From Thermogemmatispora aurantia (GTDB lineage: Bacteria; Chloroflexota; Ktedonobacteria; Ktedonobacterales; Ktedonobacteraceae), in assembly GCF_008974285.1 (NCBI RefSeq), contig NZ_BKZV01000001.1, forward strand, positions 977,319-1,041,318: a stretch of 64,000 nt of DNA, given 5' to 3'. Positions 44,913-53,607 of this stretch are shown piece after piece. The number at the start of each line of letters is the position of its first letter. Position 1 is the first letter of the stretch. Under the pieces are notes generated by a model. It searched no databases, was not told the origin of the DNA, and saw only the letters and a list, made by a program, of their open reading frames with translations. Made by a program: the position numbers and the translations under genes.

Positions 44913-46544
44913 TCAGCCTGGGAGCATTGGTTCAAGCGTTTCCTTTGCGCTTCCGACGCCCTGGCCCTCCTGTTGGGGAGCCGGTGGCCTCTGTTTCCGC
45001 ATGCGTATGAAGCAGGCGGCGATGATCGACGCGATCATCACGAAGAGCACCAGCCGGAAAGCGTCCTGGATCGCCAGCAGGTAGCCTTGCTGCTGTACCA
45101 GCCGGGCGATCTCCTGAAGTGCGGCGGCTCTGGCATGGGCCGTGCTGACTCCATGTCGCATCAGGAGCGCCTGGAGGCGAGCGGCCAGCTGGCCGAGAGG
45201 GGAGGCTGCGGTCACCTGCCCGGCCAGGTCACCAGCGTGAATCTGGGCCTGCGTTTGCACCAGGGTCGCCAGTACGGCGATGCCCAGCGAGGTCGAGACG
45301 AAGCGCATGACGGTGTAGAGCGTGGAGGCGTGTGCGAATTTGCGAGGGTGTAGATCCGACACCGCTGAAACGCTGAGCGGCTGGATGACCACTCCCAGCC
45401 CAAGGCCGCGGATGACGAAGAGCATCTGCAGCCACCTGTAGGACGTCGAGAGGGTCAGGAAGCTCAGCTGCCACGTCGCGAAAGCCAGGCAGATCAGTCC
45501 CGGCACGACCACCACGCGCACACCGAAGCGATCCACGACTCGCCCGGCGATCAAGGCTGTTATGAGCGAGGCGAAGGCCTGCGGGAGCAGGAGCAGACCG
45601 GCATTGAAGGCATTCAGCCCACGCAGATTTTGCAGGTAGACCGGAAAGAGGAAGAGTCCTCCGAAGAAGGCGAACGTGATCAGGATATTGACGATATTAC
45701 TTGACAGGAATGGCCCGTTGGCGAAGAGGCGCAGGTCCAGCAACGACTGCCTGTTGCGCCTTGCACGGTCCAGCTCGACGAGCACAAAGCAGCCGAGCAA
45801 AAAGAGTCCACCAAGAAGGAAGCCGAGCACTTTTCCTGATCCCCAGCCGTCAATGCTGGCATCCGAGAGGGCGTAGAGCACAGCTGCCAGACCGGTGGAG
45901 GCCAGCACGAAGCCCGGGACGTCAAACGGTGTTCGTGTCTCTGGCCGCACTTCGCGCAGGAGTAAAGCGGCCAGCAGCAGCCCAATGATGCCGATGGGAA
46001 CGTTGACAAAGAAGATCAAGCGCCAGTCCACGTAGGTGACAAAGTAACCACCAAGCGTCGGGCCGACGGCGGGTGCCAGCAATGCGGCAATGCCCAGCAG
46101 GCCACTGGCCAGCCCTCTCTGGTGGGGAGGGAACTCGCGGTACAGGAGCGTCACCGCCAGTGGAAAAAGTGCAGCTCCTCCTATCCCCTGCGCAACGCGA
46201 AAAAGGATGAGGACGGGCAGGCTCCAGGCCAGGCCGCAGAGAGCCGAGCCGGCGGTAAAGATGGCGAGCGCCAGCATGTAGAAGCGTTTGGTGCCCAGAC
46301 GATCGGCGAAGAAGGCGGTGGTTGGTGTGACGACGCCCTGCGTGAGAATATAGGCGGTGAGCACCCATTGGACGCTATCCAGGTCAGCGCCAAAGGCGTG
46401 TTGCAGGCGTGGAAGTGCGATGTTGACGATGGTCTGATCCAGGATGCTCATAAAGGCTCCGAAGATCACCACCAGGGTGACCATCCATTTGTAGGAGAAA
46501 CGCGCGCCTCCTGGCTGCGGCGCGGCGGTCGTCAGGTCGTGCAT
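44913..46544 (-). CDS. MFS multidrug exporter, DHA2 (EmrB/QacA) family
   Basis: 543 residues with 14 predicted helices, the DHA2 size. Family marks: helix 1 IFGAFMSILDQTIVNIALPR (the acidic D1-type motif LDxTIVNIALP), motif A FFADRLGTKRFYML, and motif C ALLAPAVGPTLGGYFV. These proton antiporters expel drugs, dyes or lipids. AAGGAGCC precedes ATG 46544. A TetR gene lies immediately upstream on the same strand, and a palindrome matching that in the TetR promoter sits inside this gene's promoter, so repression by that TetR is likely. Confidence 0.93.
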   Translation of the reverse strand: MHDLTTAAPQPGGARFSYKWMVTLVVIFGAFMSILDQTIVNIALPRLQHAFGADLDSVQWVLTAYILTQGVVTPTTAFFADRLGTKRFYMLALAIFTAGSALCGLAWSLPVLILFRVAQGIGGAALFPLAVTLLYREFPPHQRGLASGLLGIAALLAPAVGPTLGGYFVTYVDWRLIFFVNVPIGIIGLLLAALLLREVRPETRTPFDVPGFVLASTGLAAVLYALSDASIDGWGSGKVLGFLLGGLFLLGCFVLVELDRARRNRQSLLDLRLFANGPFLSSNIVNILITFAFFGGLFLFPVYLQNLRGLNAFNAGLLLLPQAFASLITALIAGRVVDRFGVRVVVVPGLICLAFATWQLSFLTLSTSYRWLQMLFVIRGLGLGVVIQPLSVSAVSDLHPRKFAHASTLYTVMRFVSTSLGIAVLATLVQTQAQIHAGDLAGQVTAASPLGQLAARLQALLMRHGVSTAHARAAALQEIARLVQQQGYLLAIQDAFRLVLFVMIASIIAACFIRMRKQRPPAPQQEGQGVGSAKETLEPMLPG

Positions 46545-46570
46545 GCATGGCTCCTTGTCGCTGACACCCT

Positions 46571-46594
46571 ATTATAGAGTTAGCGTTCACTAAC
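46571..46594 (-). promoter_or_regulatory. -10 box and TetR operator before the DHA2 exporter gene
   Basis: On the minus strand a perfect TATAAT lies at 46576-46571. The adjoining upstream sequence contains GTTAG-N6-CTAAC (46579-46594), the same half-sites and spacing as in the TetR promoter at 47281. The -35 is not clear. Confidence 0.6.
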
Positions 46595-46611
46595 ATACGA
46601 GGACAAAAAAA

Positions 46612-47256
46612 TTACGAAGCCGGAGCGCGTAGGCCGCGCAGCCAGAGACGGCTCATCTCCTGCTGGACCTCGGCCACCTCTCCAGAGAGGCCCAGCATCA
46701 AGCCATACTGGAAGGTGAGTATCATGCTCATATAGCCCCAGGCGGCGGCATCCGGGTTGACCGCAGCATCGAGGTCGCCACGCTCCAGGGCGCGTGCGAT
46801 CAGCTGATGGAGGAACGCATAGATCTTGCGATTGTGCTCGCGGATGCACTGCGCGATCTCGGGATCACTGGATTCGGCAACAGCCTGGAAGAGGACGCGC
46901 TGGGTTTCAGGATCGGCCTGGATCGCGGCACGGTAGTCGTCGACGAAGTGGGCGAGCGCGTCAAGAATATCCTCCTCCGCTCTGCGCGAAACACGTTCCT
47001 GCAGCGTTTCGAGGAACTGCGCGCCGAACTCGCCGAGCACCGCCAGAAAGAGGCCCTTCTTGCTCCCGAAATGCTTGTAGAGCACCGGCTCAGTCACCTC
47101 GCTCTCGCGTGCCAGTTCCCCGGTGCTGGCCTCCGCATAGGGAGAGCGGGCAAAGACCTGTTTGGCCCGACGTAGGATCAACGCTCGTCGCTCCTCGCCC
47201 GAAAGTCGTTTGCGAGGGGTGCGCTGGTACTGTGGTTCCTGTGGTGTGCCTGCCAT
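46612..47256 (-). CDS. TetR family regulator of the DHA2 exporter
   Basis: 214 residues from ATG 47256; a longer open frame upstream is discarded because the promoter and operator fall within it. The HTH is clear: ILRRAKQVFARSPYAEASTG then ELARESEVTEPVLYKHFGSK. The C-terminal domain includes EDILDALAHFVDDYRAAIQA and a Trp/Tyr-rich helix (AAWGYMSMILTFQYGLML) able to line a drug pocket. It is 67 bp upstream of the exporter gene on the same strand and carries its own promoter with a matching palindrome, so both auto-repression and exporter repression are expected. Confidence 0.92.
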   Translation of the reverse strand: MAGTPQEPQYQRTPRKRLSGEERRALILRRAKQVFARSPYAEASTGELARESEVTEPVLYKHFGSKKGLFLAVLGEFGAQFLETLQERVSRRAEEDILDALAHFVDDYRAAIQADPETQRVLFQAVAESSDPEIAQCIREHNRKIYAFLHQLIARALERGDLDAAVNPDAAAWGYMSMILTFQYGLMLGLSGEVAEVQQEMSRLWLRGLRAPAS

Positions 47257-47279
47257 CGAATGTGCTCTCAGCGAATAAT

Positions 47280-47336
47280 AGTTAGCGATAACTAACTTAT
47301 CAGAGAAGTATACCTGACACTGGACCCGAATGTCAA
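47280..47336 (-). promoter_or_regulatory. TetR-gene promoter with operator at the start site
   Basis: On the minus strand: TTGACA (47336-47331), 18 bp, TATACT (47312-47307). Just downstream, around the expected start, lies AGTTAG-N6-CTAACT (47280-47297), a perfect 6-bp-arm palindrome that shares GTTAG/CTAAC half-sites with the exporter promoter. The stretch 47340-47699 holds no gene. Confidence 0.65.
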
Positions 47337-47699
47337 GAGGGTCTTCGCTCACCGCGCAACGCTGCCTCACCGAAACGATGAGAGTCCCCATTTCCAGAGA
47401 GCCCCCGGGGGGTCGAACGTCACAGTAGTCGGCTCGACATCCAGGAAAAGCACGTGTGCTCTCACGGCCCGGACAGCCACGGTCGCTGGCTTCCGGCTGG
47501 CGACAGGCTCCCTGCCTTCCGGGCCGGGTAGCCTCGCTGCCCGGGCCACGATGATCCCGGTCCAGTGGCACTCTGGTGCCTTCCCCAATTGTGAGCGACC
47601 TCATTGCACATCCATCATCATTGGCATACACTGTCTGGTAGCGGTGACACCACTTGCAACCATTCTTGCTGGCTCCCCAGCTCACAACAGGAGTGCATC

Positions 47700-48251
47700 A
47701 TGAACCCACTCCCTGACTTTGACACCAGATACGCGCGCGAGTATCCCAAATACGATGACAAGACCCCTCTGGAACAGAGGCGCGTGCGCTCCGGTTGCCT
47801 CCTGTCACGCTTCCTCCAGCTGAAAGCCCTGGCCGCGGCAGCCCTGGCGCTCCTCCTCATCTGATCCTTTGTCGCGAACCAGGCCTCTCCCACGCTTCAC
47901 AACGGCCTGCTCCTCAACACGGGGGGCTTTCTTGCTGGTCTCCTGCTGACAGCAGCAGGCAGCATCTGGTCGAAGGTGCGGAACAAGGCCGACCCGCAGC
48001 TCACCTGGAAGAACCTGATCGTGGCCGTGATGATCTTGAGCCTCTTGTTTTTCCTCTCACATCTCCTCTGGAACAACAGCGTCTTTCTCAGCTGTTGTGA
48101 TGGGGGGGCTGCTGGTGTGCTGATAGCCATCGCCATTCTCGCCTCCCGGTTATGCATTTTATGCTCATGCCTCCAGCATGGCAGAGCGCCGCTACCCCAC
48201 TACGACAAATGGCAGACAGGGCTGGAGGCAGCTCCTTCGCAAGACAAATGA
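47700..48251 (+). pseudogene. Small membrane protein interrupted by TGA
   Basis: ATG 47700 has AGGAG upstream and begins MNPLPDFDTRYAREYPKYDD, then enters a membrane helix. It is stopped by TGA at 47862-47864 in the middle of that helix (AAAALALLLI stop SFVANQA). The same frame continues with two more helices (TGGFLAGLLLTAAGSIWSKV and WKNLIVAVMILSLLFFLSHL) to 48251. A TGG to TGA change is the simplest explanation. No family was recognised. The gap 48252-48427 has nothing else. Confidence 0.6.
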
Positions 48252-48427
48252 TCGCCTCTCCAGGCTCCTGCTCGCCGGGCAGCTCAGCGTGCCGTACACG
48301 CCAGCGCCTGGGAGAGGCCCCTCATCGCCGCTGTCATCCAATCTGCTGTCTGCCTGCTGTGATGGCGAGGAGAGATGCGAAGGGACTAGCCCTGCTCACT
48401 GTTATGGAAAAGAGGGATATCATATGA

Positions 48428-48542
48428 ATGGGTTTGTTTCTCGTGCGCTTGTCGAGTGCGCTGGCCTGTGGCCTAGCCATTGGCCTCGAACGTCAATATC
48501 GGCAACGGGCCGCTGGACTACGTACCAGTGCTCTCGTCCAAG
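48428..48542 (+). pseudogene. MgtC-family N-terminal fragment
   Basis: ATG 48428 opens MGLFLVRLSSALACGLAIGL followed by ERQYRQRAAGLRTSALVQ. This matches the start of MgtC/SapB membrane proteins (LxGLERxxRxxPAGLRTxxLV). After that point the translation has no membrane character and no further MgtC similarity. The gene is cut about 340 bp before the tRNA-Arg, perhaps by the recombination that formed the island edge. 48543-48881 shows nothing else. Confidence 0.6.
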
Positions 48543-48881
48543 CTCGTGGGCAGGAGTCTGCCAGGGACAACCATAGCAGAGCAGGGGGGGCCGCCCCCAG
48601 AACGGGGGAGGAATCCGGGCAGGAGCATCGGGGAACAATGCGGGAACCAGGTGGGAAGCTGAGCGTGCTTCCCCTGGAGACAGGTGGTTGCCAGTTGAGG
48701 CAGACAGGCGGTCCCAGCCGCCAGAGAAAGGGAACACTTGTGTCCGCCACCGCTGAGCGAGGCAGGTGGTCGTTGCAGGGGAAGAAGGCGGTCCCAAGAC
48801 CGCCGTCTCGACAGCCCGGCTTCCCCGTGTGGCGCCGTGAGGCTTGAGAAGCGGCTGGAGACGGTGGCCAGTGTGGGAGAG

Positions 48882-48955
48882 CGCACCTGGCAGGACTCGA
48901 ACCCGCAACCACTTGATCCGAAGTCAAGCGCTCTATCCAATTGAGCTACAGGTGC
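48882..48955 (-). tRNA. tRNA-Arg (anticodon TCG)
   Basis: The minus strand folds as a complete cloverleaf: acceptor GCACCTG/CAGGTGC, D-arm GCTC/GAGC, anticodon stem CTTGA/TCAAG with loop CTTCGGA (anticodon TCG, reading CGA), and T-arm GCGGG/CCTGC with loop TTCGAGT. The CCA end is not encoded. Its 3' half is copied at 19063-19104, suggesting that it served as the attachment site of an integrated element lying to its left. Confidence 0.95.
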
Positions 48956-49457
48956 AGCGCTTTCATGATAGCATAGTCCCCCACCAATGTTCAAGTCCCT
49001 CTCTTTCTCTCGCTCGCAGATAAATGACCCGGGCAGAAAGAGAGGCCAGTTGTTCCCTACCCCCTTCCCAGAAAGGGTTTTCTGCTCTATGCTAGTCACA
49101 AGCAGGTACACCGACATAGGGGTCAGTAAGTGGGCTCCCGCTCACTTGCCCCCTTCCCATCCTGAGTGGCTTGAACTTCTGAGCTGTCGCTGGTCAGCAC
49201 CTGATCCTCTCCTCCCCAGATGAGAGGGCAAAAGGTAGAATGGGAAGAGAGATAGGACATCTTTCACAAGAAGAGTGCGCAGACTCAGAGTGCCGGTCCG
49301 CATGATGATGGTATGCTTTACAGAGAGAAAGGGTGTCGCGGTTAAATGTCGCGATCATGTCACCTATCCATAGGAATAACCGTTAGACTACAATGTAGTT
49401 ATCGGAGATTCTTTCTCTCTCCATTGAGCTGACAGAGACAAAGGGAAGGAGTACACA
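48956..49457. other. Intergenic region with a small palindrome before the response regulator
   Basis: About 500 bp without a gene. ACTACA-A-TGTAGT (49387-49399) is a perfect 6+1+6 palindrome about 60 bp before the response regulator start and contains a TACAAT-like -10. Two TGTCGCG direct repeats lie near 49330 and 49347. Their roles are unknown. Confidence 0.4.
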
Positions 49458-49961
49458 ATGTCAGGGCTTGTCTTTCCGCCGGCAGCCCAACGCCCACGCA
49501 GTGCTATTATCTTGATTGTCGAGGACGATGCCGACTTCGGCAAGTTTCTGGAGGAGGTTATTAACAGTGAAACCCCCTACCAGGCGGCTCTTGCCGATAA
49601 TGGCTCCTGCGCCCTGGAGAAGGCCAAGCGCCTCCGTCCCTGCCTTCTACTCCTCGACTATAAGCTCCCGGACATCAACGGCTTAGAGGTCTTTGATCGC
49701 TTGCAGGAGATGGAGGAGACGCGCGGTACCCCAGCCATCATGATGAGTGCTGACCTGCCCTATGAGGAGCTGCAGCAGCGCGGTATCCATCCCCTGCGCA
49801 AGCCTATGGACATCCGGCGCGTGATCCGTGTGATCACCCATGCCCTGGCTACAAGCGAAGAGCAACAGCTGGCCCGTGCTCAGCAGCCATTTCAGCCACT
49901 CCAGTCGCCTCAACCGTCCCAGCAGCAATCACGACAGCAATTGGTGCGTGCCCAACCCTGA
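49458..49961 (+). CDS. Single-domain response regulator
   Basis: 167 residues with a receiver domain and no output domain. The acidic pair is in LIVEDDADFG, the phospho-acceptor Asp in LLLLDYKLPDINGLEVF, the switch Ser in AIMMSADLP and the Lys in PLRKPMD. The C-terminal 35 residues are a Gln/Pro/Ser-rich tail (QPFQPLQSPQPSQQQSRQQL). AAGGGAAGGAG precedes the ATG. No histidine kinase is adjacent. Such stand-alone receivers act in phosphorelays or through protein contact. Confidence 0.88.
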   Translation: MSGLVFPPAAQRPRSAIILIVEDDADFGKFLEEVINSETPYQAALADNGSCALEKAKRLRPCLLLLDYKLPDINGLEVFDRLQEMEETRGTPAIMMSADLPYEELQQRGIHPLRKPMDIRRVIRVITHALATSEEQQLARAQQPFQPLQSPQPSQQQSRQQLVRAQP

Positions 49962-50118
49962 GTAGCGCTGCAGTGGCAATCAGGTCATATATTGATTGAC
50001 CTGCCCCCTCCGCAGAGGCGCCAGGCAGTTTCTCGTTACCCTCATAAGGGCTGACACACTCCTTGCACAGGGATAGCAGGGACAGGGACGTAGGGACGAG
50101 CCAAGAGGCCCAAGGCAG

Positions 50119-50175
50119 AGCGAGCTGAGGGACAGAAGAGGTAGGAGCTGCCCTTCTTTTGTCCCTCAGCTCGCT
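50119..50175. terminator. Long-stem terminator after the response regulator
   Basis: AGCGAGCTGAGGGACA (50119-50134) and its perfect complement (50160-50175) form a 16-bp stem with a partly paired 25-nt loop, followed by TTTCCTTTCTTT. It can end transcription from the left. The surrounding 49962-50376 shows no gene. Confidence 0.7.
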
Positions 50176-50376
50176 TTTCCTTTCTTTCGTCCCTCTCTTA
50201 TCGAGTCCAGGGCTTTCACCTCGATCCGCCTGCCTTGTCTGGTTTGAGTAGCCTGCAGAATTTGGCTCGCGGGTAGCCGGGACAAAGGGGTCTTTTCACT
50301 CTCCGTTTTACGTACCGCCAGTGCTCTCCGTAATATCTGATAGGGAGGGTTCGCATTTTGAAGAAGAAGGAACGTC

Positions 50377-50405
50377 TTGCCATCCCTTGACACACTTGCT
50401 ACAAT
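50377..50405 (+). promoter_or_regulatory. Candidate ftsZ promoter
   Basis: TTGCCA (50377-50382), 17 bp, TACAAT (50400-50405). An overlapping TTGACA (50387-50392) could use a TAGAAC box at 50411. Either gives a leader of about 90 nt before ATG 50501. Confidence 0.45.
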
Positions 50406-50500
50406 GCGCTTAGAACGCCTTTCGGCAACATACTACCTGCTCATCGCAGCACCCAGATAAGGGCTGCTCGCTCACAGAGAGAAGAGAAACGGGGGTCCGC

Positions 50501-52006
50501 ATGCAGTCGATATTTCATGGCGATCGATACGAGAGAGGGAGGCCCTGGGACCGCCAGGGGCAGGCGGCGAACGAAGGGTCAGACTTCTACGATGAGCAGG
50601 CGAACCGCTGGGCCGTACTCCGACATGAGGTAGAGGTGGGAGAGGATATGCGGGAGGAGCACACCCTGGCCGGCTGGGAGCAGCGGGATACGGAAGAGGA
50701 GATGATTGCTACTGAGGCGCCTGCCGACGCCGAGGAGCGCTGCGATGAGCCGCGCCATGTTGATATTGTGGTGGCCGGTGTAGGCGGCGGAGGTACCAAC
50801 GCGGTGAATCGCATGATTGATATGAATGTCAGGGGCGTGCGTTTCATCGCGATGAATACGGATGCGCAGGTGCTGGAGCTGTCACAGGCCCCACTGCGGA
50901 TTAGCCTGGGCCACCATTATACTAAGGGTTTAGGAGCGGGCGGTAACGCGGCTGTAGGCATGCGCGCCGCAACGGAGAGCGCGGCGGAGATTCGCGCCGC
51001 GCTCAAGGATGCTGACCTGGTCTTTATCACCGCCGGTTTGGGAGGCGGTACCGGCACGGGAGCGGCCCCGGTGGTGGCTTCGATTGCTCGCAAGCTGGGC
51101 GCCCTGACAATCGGCATTGTGACGCTTCCGTTCAGCTTTGAAGGCTCCCGCCGCCGCCGCGTGGCTCAGGAGGGTCTGGCCGAGCTGAGCAAAGAGGTCG
51201 ATGCTTTAATCACCGTTCCCAACGATCGGCTGCTGATGTCGAGCACACGCGATCGCAGTCTGGCAGAAGCCTTCAAGGTCGCCGATGATGTGCTGCGCCA
51301 GGGAGTGCAGGGAATCGCCGAGGTCATTAACGTGCCTGGGTTGGTCAACGTTGATTTCGCCGACGTGCGGAATGTCTTGCGCGATGCCGGCAGTGCTCTC
51401 ATGAGTATCGGCGAGGGAAAGGGCCGCAATCGCGCTCAGATTGCTGCTCAGCAGGCTATTGCCGGCGGCTTTCTGAATGTGACGATCAAGGGGGCGCACC
51501 GCGTGCTGTTCAATATCAGTGGCGGCGAAGATCTGACGCTCTTCGAGGTCAATGAGGTGGCGGAGTGCATCCGTAGTGTGGTCGATGAGGCAGCAGACAT
51601 TACCTTCGGAGCAGTCATCGATCCAACGTTGCAGGACAGCCTGCGTGTGACACTGATCGCTGCTGGTATGGGAGAGCCACTCACAGCTCAGACACCAGCG
51701 CTGATTTCAGGGGCGCCGCGTCCGGCTCAGCTGCAGGCACCAGCCCAGGCCAGCAACGGCGCAGGGACGCCCGAGCCGGCTCGGGCGTCTCACCAGATGA
51801 TTCCTATGCCACCTTTGACGCCTCGTCCCTCCCTGTCTCAGGGGACGCCAGCCGCCTCGGCCACACCCCTGCGTCCACCGGCTCTGCCACGCCCGCAGCG
51901 CAGCCTGGAAGATCTCCGTGGCCTGCGAAGCCTGGCGCGCCGCTACCAGGAGCGGCTGGAGCAGGAGAGAGAGATTAGCGCGCCCCCCTTTTTGCGCCGT
52001 CGCTAG
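50501..52006 (+). CDS. ftsZ: Cell division protein FtsZ with N-terminal extension
   Basis: Tubulin-like GTPase that forms the division ring. Family marks: HVDIVVAGVGGGGTNAVNRM (start of the GTPase fold, about residue 87), the GTP-binding loop LGGGTGTGAAPVVA, VPNDRLL and the synergy region NVTIKGAHRVLFNISGGEDL. The C-terminus has a Pro/Ala/Ser linker and a basic, conserved-looking end (ISAPPFLRRR) suited to membrane-anchor binding. An acidic extension of about 86 residues precedes the fold, far longer than usual. The internal ATG at 50648 has a strong GGGAGAGG site, so a shorter form may be the real or an additional start. It stands alone, without ftsA or other dcw genes. Confidence 0.95.
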   Translation: MQSIFHGDRYERGRPWDRQGQAANEGSDFYDEQANRWAVLRHEVEVGEDMREEHTLAGWEQRDTEEEMIATEAPADAEERCDEPRHVDIVVAGVGGGGTNAVNRMIDMNVRGVRFIAMNTDAQVLELSQAPLRISLGHHYTKGLGAGGNAAVGMRAATESAAEIRAALKDADLVFITAGLGGGTGTGAAPVVASIARKLGALTIGIVTLPFSFEGSRRRRVAQEGLAELSKEVDALITVPNDRLLMSSTRDRSLAEAFKVADDVLRQGVQGIAEVINVPGLVNVDFADVRNVLRDAGSALMSIGEGKGRNRAQIAAQQAIAGGFLNVTIKGAHRVLFNISGGEDLTLFEVNEVAECIRSVVDEAADITFGAVIDPTLQDSLRVTLIAAGMGEPLTAQTPALISGAPRPAQLQAPAQASNGAGTPEPARASHQMIPMPPLTPRPSLSQGTPAASATPLRPPALPRPQRSLEDLRGLRSLARRYQERLEQEREISAPPFLRRR

Positions 52007-52381
52007 GACGGCGAGGAAAGCCTCCAGACCGGCGAGAGAGCGGCCTCTCTCTCATCCGGGCATTTGATGGAGCCGTTCAGGACAGCCTTGTCTGTTCATG
52101 AAAGTCAGCAGAGGCAGAGCGCAGCTGAGTGAAGTAAGTCCATCAAACAGAACGCATCCTTCTCAACGACCACAAGGCGGCCATTGGGATGAGTTCAGAG
52201 GAGCTGGCCAGCCCCCTCGCAGGCCAGCTCTTCCCATCCGTCAGCCTCTCCGTCGGCAGGCTTGCCGAACGCCTCAAGCGTCTACACTCTTCATCTCACG
52301 TCCGCCTGACACGGCGAGAGCGGACAAGCCACTTTCTCTCTGAGGTGCCCGGCAGGCAAAACCAGCCATGCCAAGCTAAGG

Positions 52382-52690
52382 CTAAGGGTTGGCGCTGCTC
52401 TCGTCCTGGGTCTGAGCTGGAGCAGCGGCGGAGCTAGCAGCACGTCCCCGCTCACCGCCCTTCTTGCCAATGCGCGAGTAGAAAGCCGAGCCTTGCTGAC
52501 GCTTCGTCGACTCTCCGCCCTTCTTACCGATCTCAGAATAGAATTGAGGGCCGCGTTTCTGCTTGACTGCTTCGCCTCCCTTCTTACCAATTCTTGCGTA
52601 GAATTCCGTACCATACTTCTCGCGCACAGCCTGACCGCCATGCTTGGCCTTCTGCGATCCGGGTTCCGGTCCGCGTTTATTGTTCGCCAT
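52382..52690 (-). CDS. KGG-repeat stress protein (GsiB-like)
   Basis: 102 residues, extremely hydrophilic, made of three or four copies of a roughly 20-residue KGG motif (KHGGQAVREKYGTEFYARIG, KKGGEAVKQKRGPQFYSEIG, KKGGESTKRQQGSAFYSRIG, KKGGERG). This is the GsiB/LEA-like family of general-stress, desiccation-related proteins, probably disordered and cytoplasmic. ATG 52690 is chosen so that the protein begins MANNKRGPEPGSQKAKHGG; the upstream ATG would add nine residues. The 375 bp between ftsZ and this gene show nothing. Confidence 0.88.
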   Translation of the reverse strand: MANNKRGPEPGSQKAKHGGQAVREKYGTEFYARIGKKGGEAVKQKRGPQFYSEIGKKGGESTKRQQGSAFYSRIGKKGGERGRAASSAAAPAQTQDESSANP

Positions 52691-52794
52691 AGAAGGTCCC
52701 GCCTCTCTTTCACTCAAACTCCACGTTTACCCAACAACGCGGCGAGACAGTCTCTGCTCCCAGCGAGAGAGACAGAAATCTCGCAGCCTTCTAG

Positions 52795-53607
52795 CTAGCG
52801 CAAGGGATGCTTGCGAGCCTGAGCCACACGGTTGGCGATCAGGGCCGCGGTGACGCCCGCACCGATGCCGTTATCGATATTGACGACGGCGAGGCCCGGC
52901 GCACACGTCTGCAGCATTGACAGCAGGGCGGCCATGCCCTTGCCGCCCAGGCCATAGCCAACCGAAGTGGGCAAGCCAATGACAGGGACAGGAACCAGTC
53001 CTGCCACGACCGAAGGGAGCGCCCCATCCATGCCAGCGGCCACCACGATCGCATCTACGTCGTTCGAGAGCAGGTCACGCAGTGGGCCAACCAGACGGTG
53101 CAGCCCTGCCACCCCCACGTCATAGATACAGGTCACGCGGCAGCCCATTTCCTCGGCAACGAGGGCCGCCTCCTCCGCTACTGGGACATCGGAGGTGCCT
53201 GCCGTGATGATGCCAACGTGCCCCCCCGTGTCGGGACGCACAAAATCGGGCCTGGAGATGACCATCGCTCTGGCGGCTTCGCGCAGACGAATGGTGTAGT
53301 CACGAAAGACGTCGAGGAGTGCCTCCTTCGTCTCTGAGCGCATGCGGCTGATAATCGCTCGCCCTGAACCAGCCAGCAACGCCTGGGCCATGGCAATCAC
53401 CTGCGCCGTCTCTTTGGTCTCCCCAAAGACGACTTCCGGCGCTCCTTTCCTGCGCTCGCGACCAGGATCAGGACGGATCGTGACCGGCTCGGACTGCGCA
53501 CTCGACGGCCCTGGCTTCGATACCTCTCGCGTGCGCGCCTCCGGCCCCTCGCTCAGCTGCTCCAGCTCCGCGAACAGCTCCCACTGTTCGTCAGACCGAT
53601 GACTCAT
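52795..53607 (-). CDS. larB: Pyridinium-3,5-biscarboxylate mononucleotide synthase (LarB)
   Basis: LarB carboxylates and hydrolyses NaAD in the first step of nickel-pincer nucleotide cofactor synthesis. The C-terminal PurE-like domain is clear: VGIITAGTSDVPVAEEAALV, VAAGMDGALPSVVAGLV, VIGLPTSVGYGLGGKGMAAL and NIDNGIGAGVTAALIA. The preceding segment EVVFGETKETAQVIAMAQAL and RMRSETKEALLDVF belongs to the N-terminal part of the family. ATG 53607 is preferred over the upstream GTG, since CAGGAG then sits 11 bp away. LarC and LarE, needed to finish the cofactor, are not in the window. Confidence 0.93.
   Translation of the reverse strand: MSHRSDEQWELFAELEQLSEGPEARTREVSKPGPSSAQSEPVTIRPDPGRERRKGAPEVVFGETKETAQVIAMAQALLAGSGRAIISRMRSETKEALLDVFRDYTIRLREAARAMVISRPDFVRPDTGGHVGIITAGTSDVPVAEEAALVAEEMGCRVTCIYDVGVAGLHRLVGPLRDLLSNDVDAIVVAAGMDGALPSVVAGLVPVPVIGLPTSVGYGLGGKGMAALLSMLQTCAPGLAVVNIDNGIGAGVTAALIANRVAQARKHPLR

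Noticed and set aside
46794..47285. Plus-strand frames opposite the TetR gene at 46612-47256
   Set aside because: Shadows of a clear TetR gene with matched promoter and operator.
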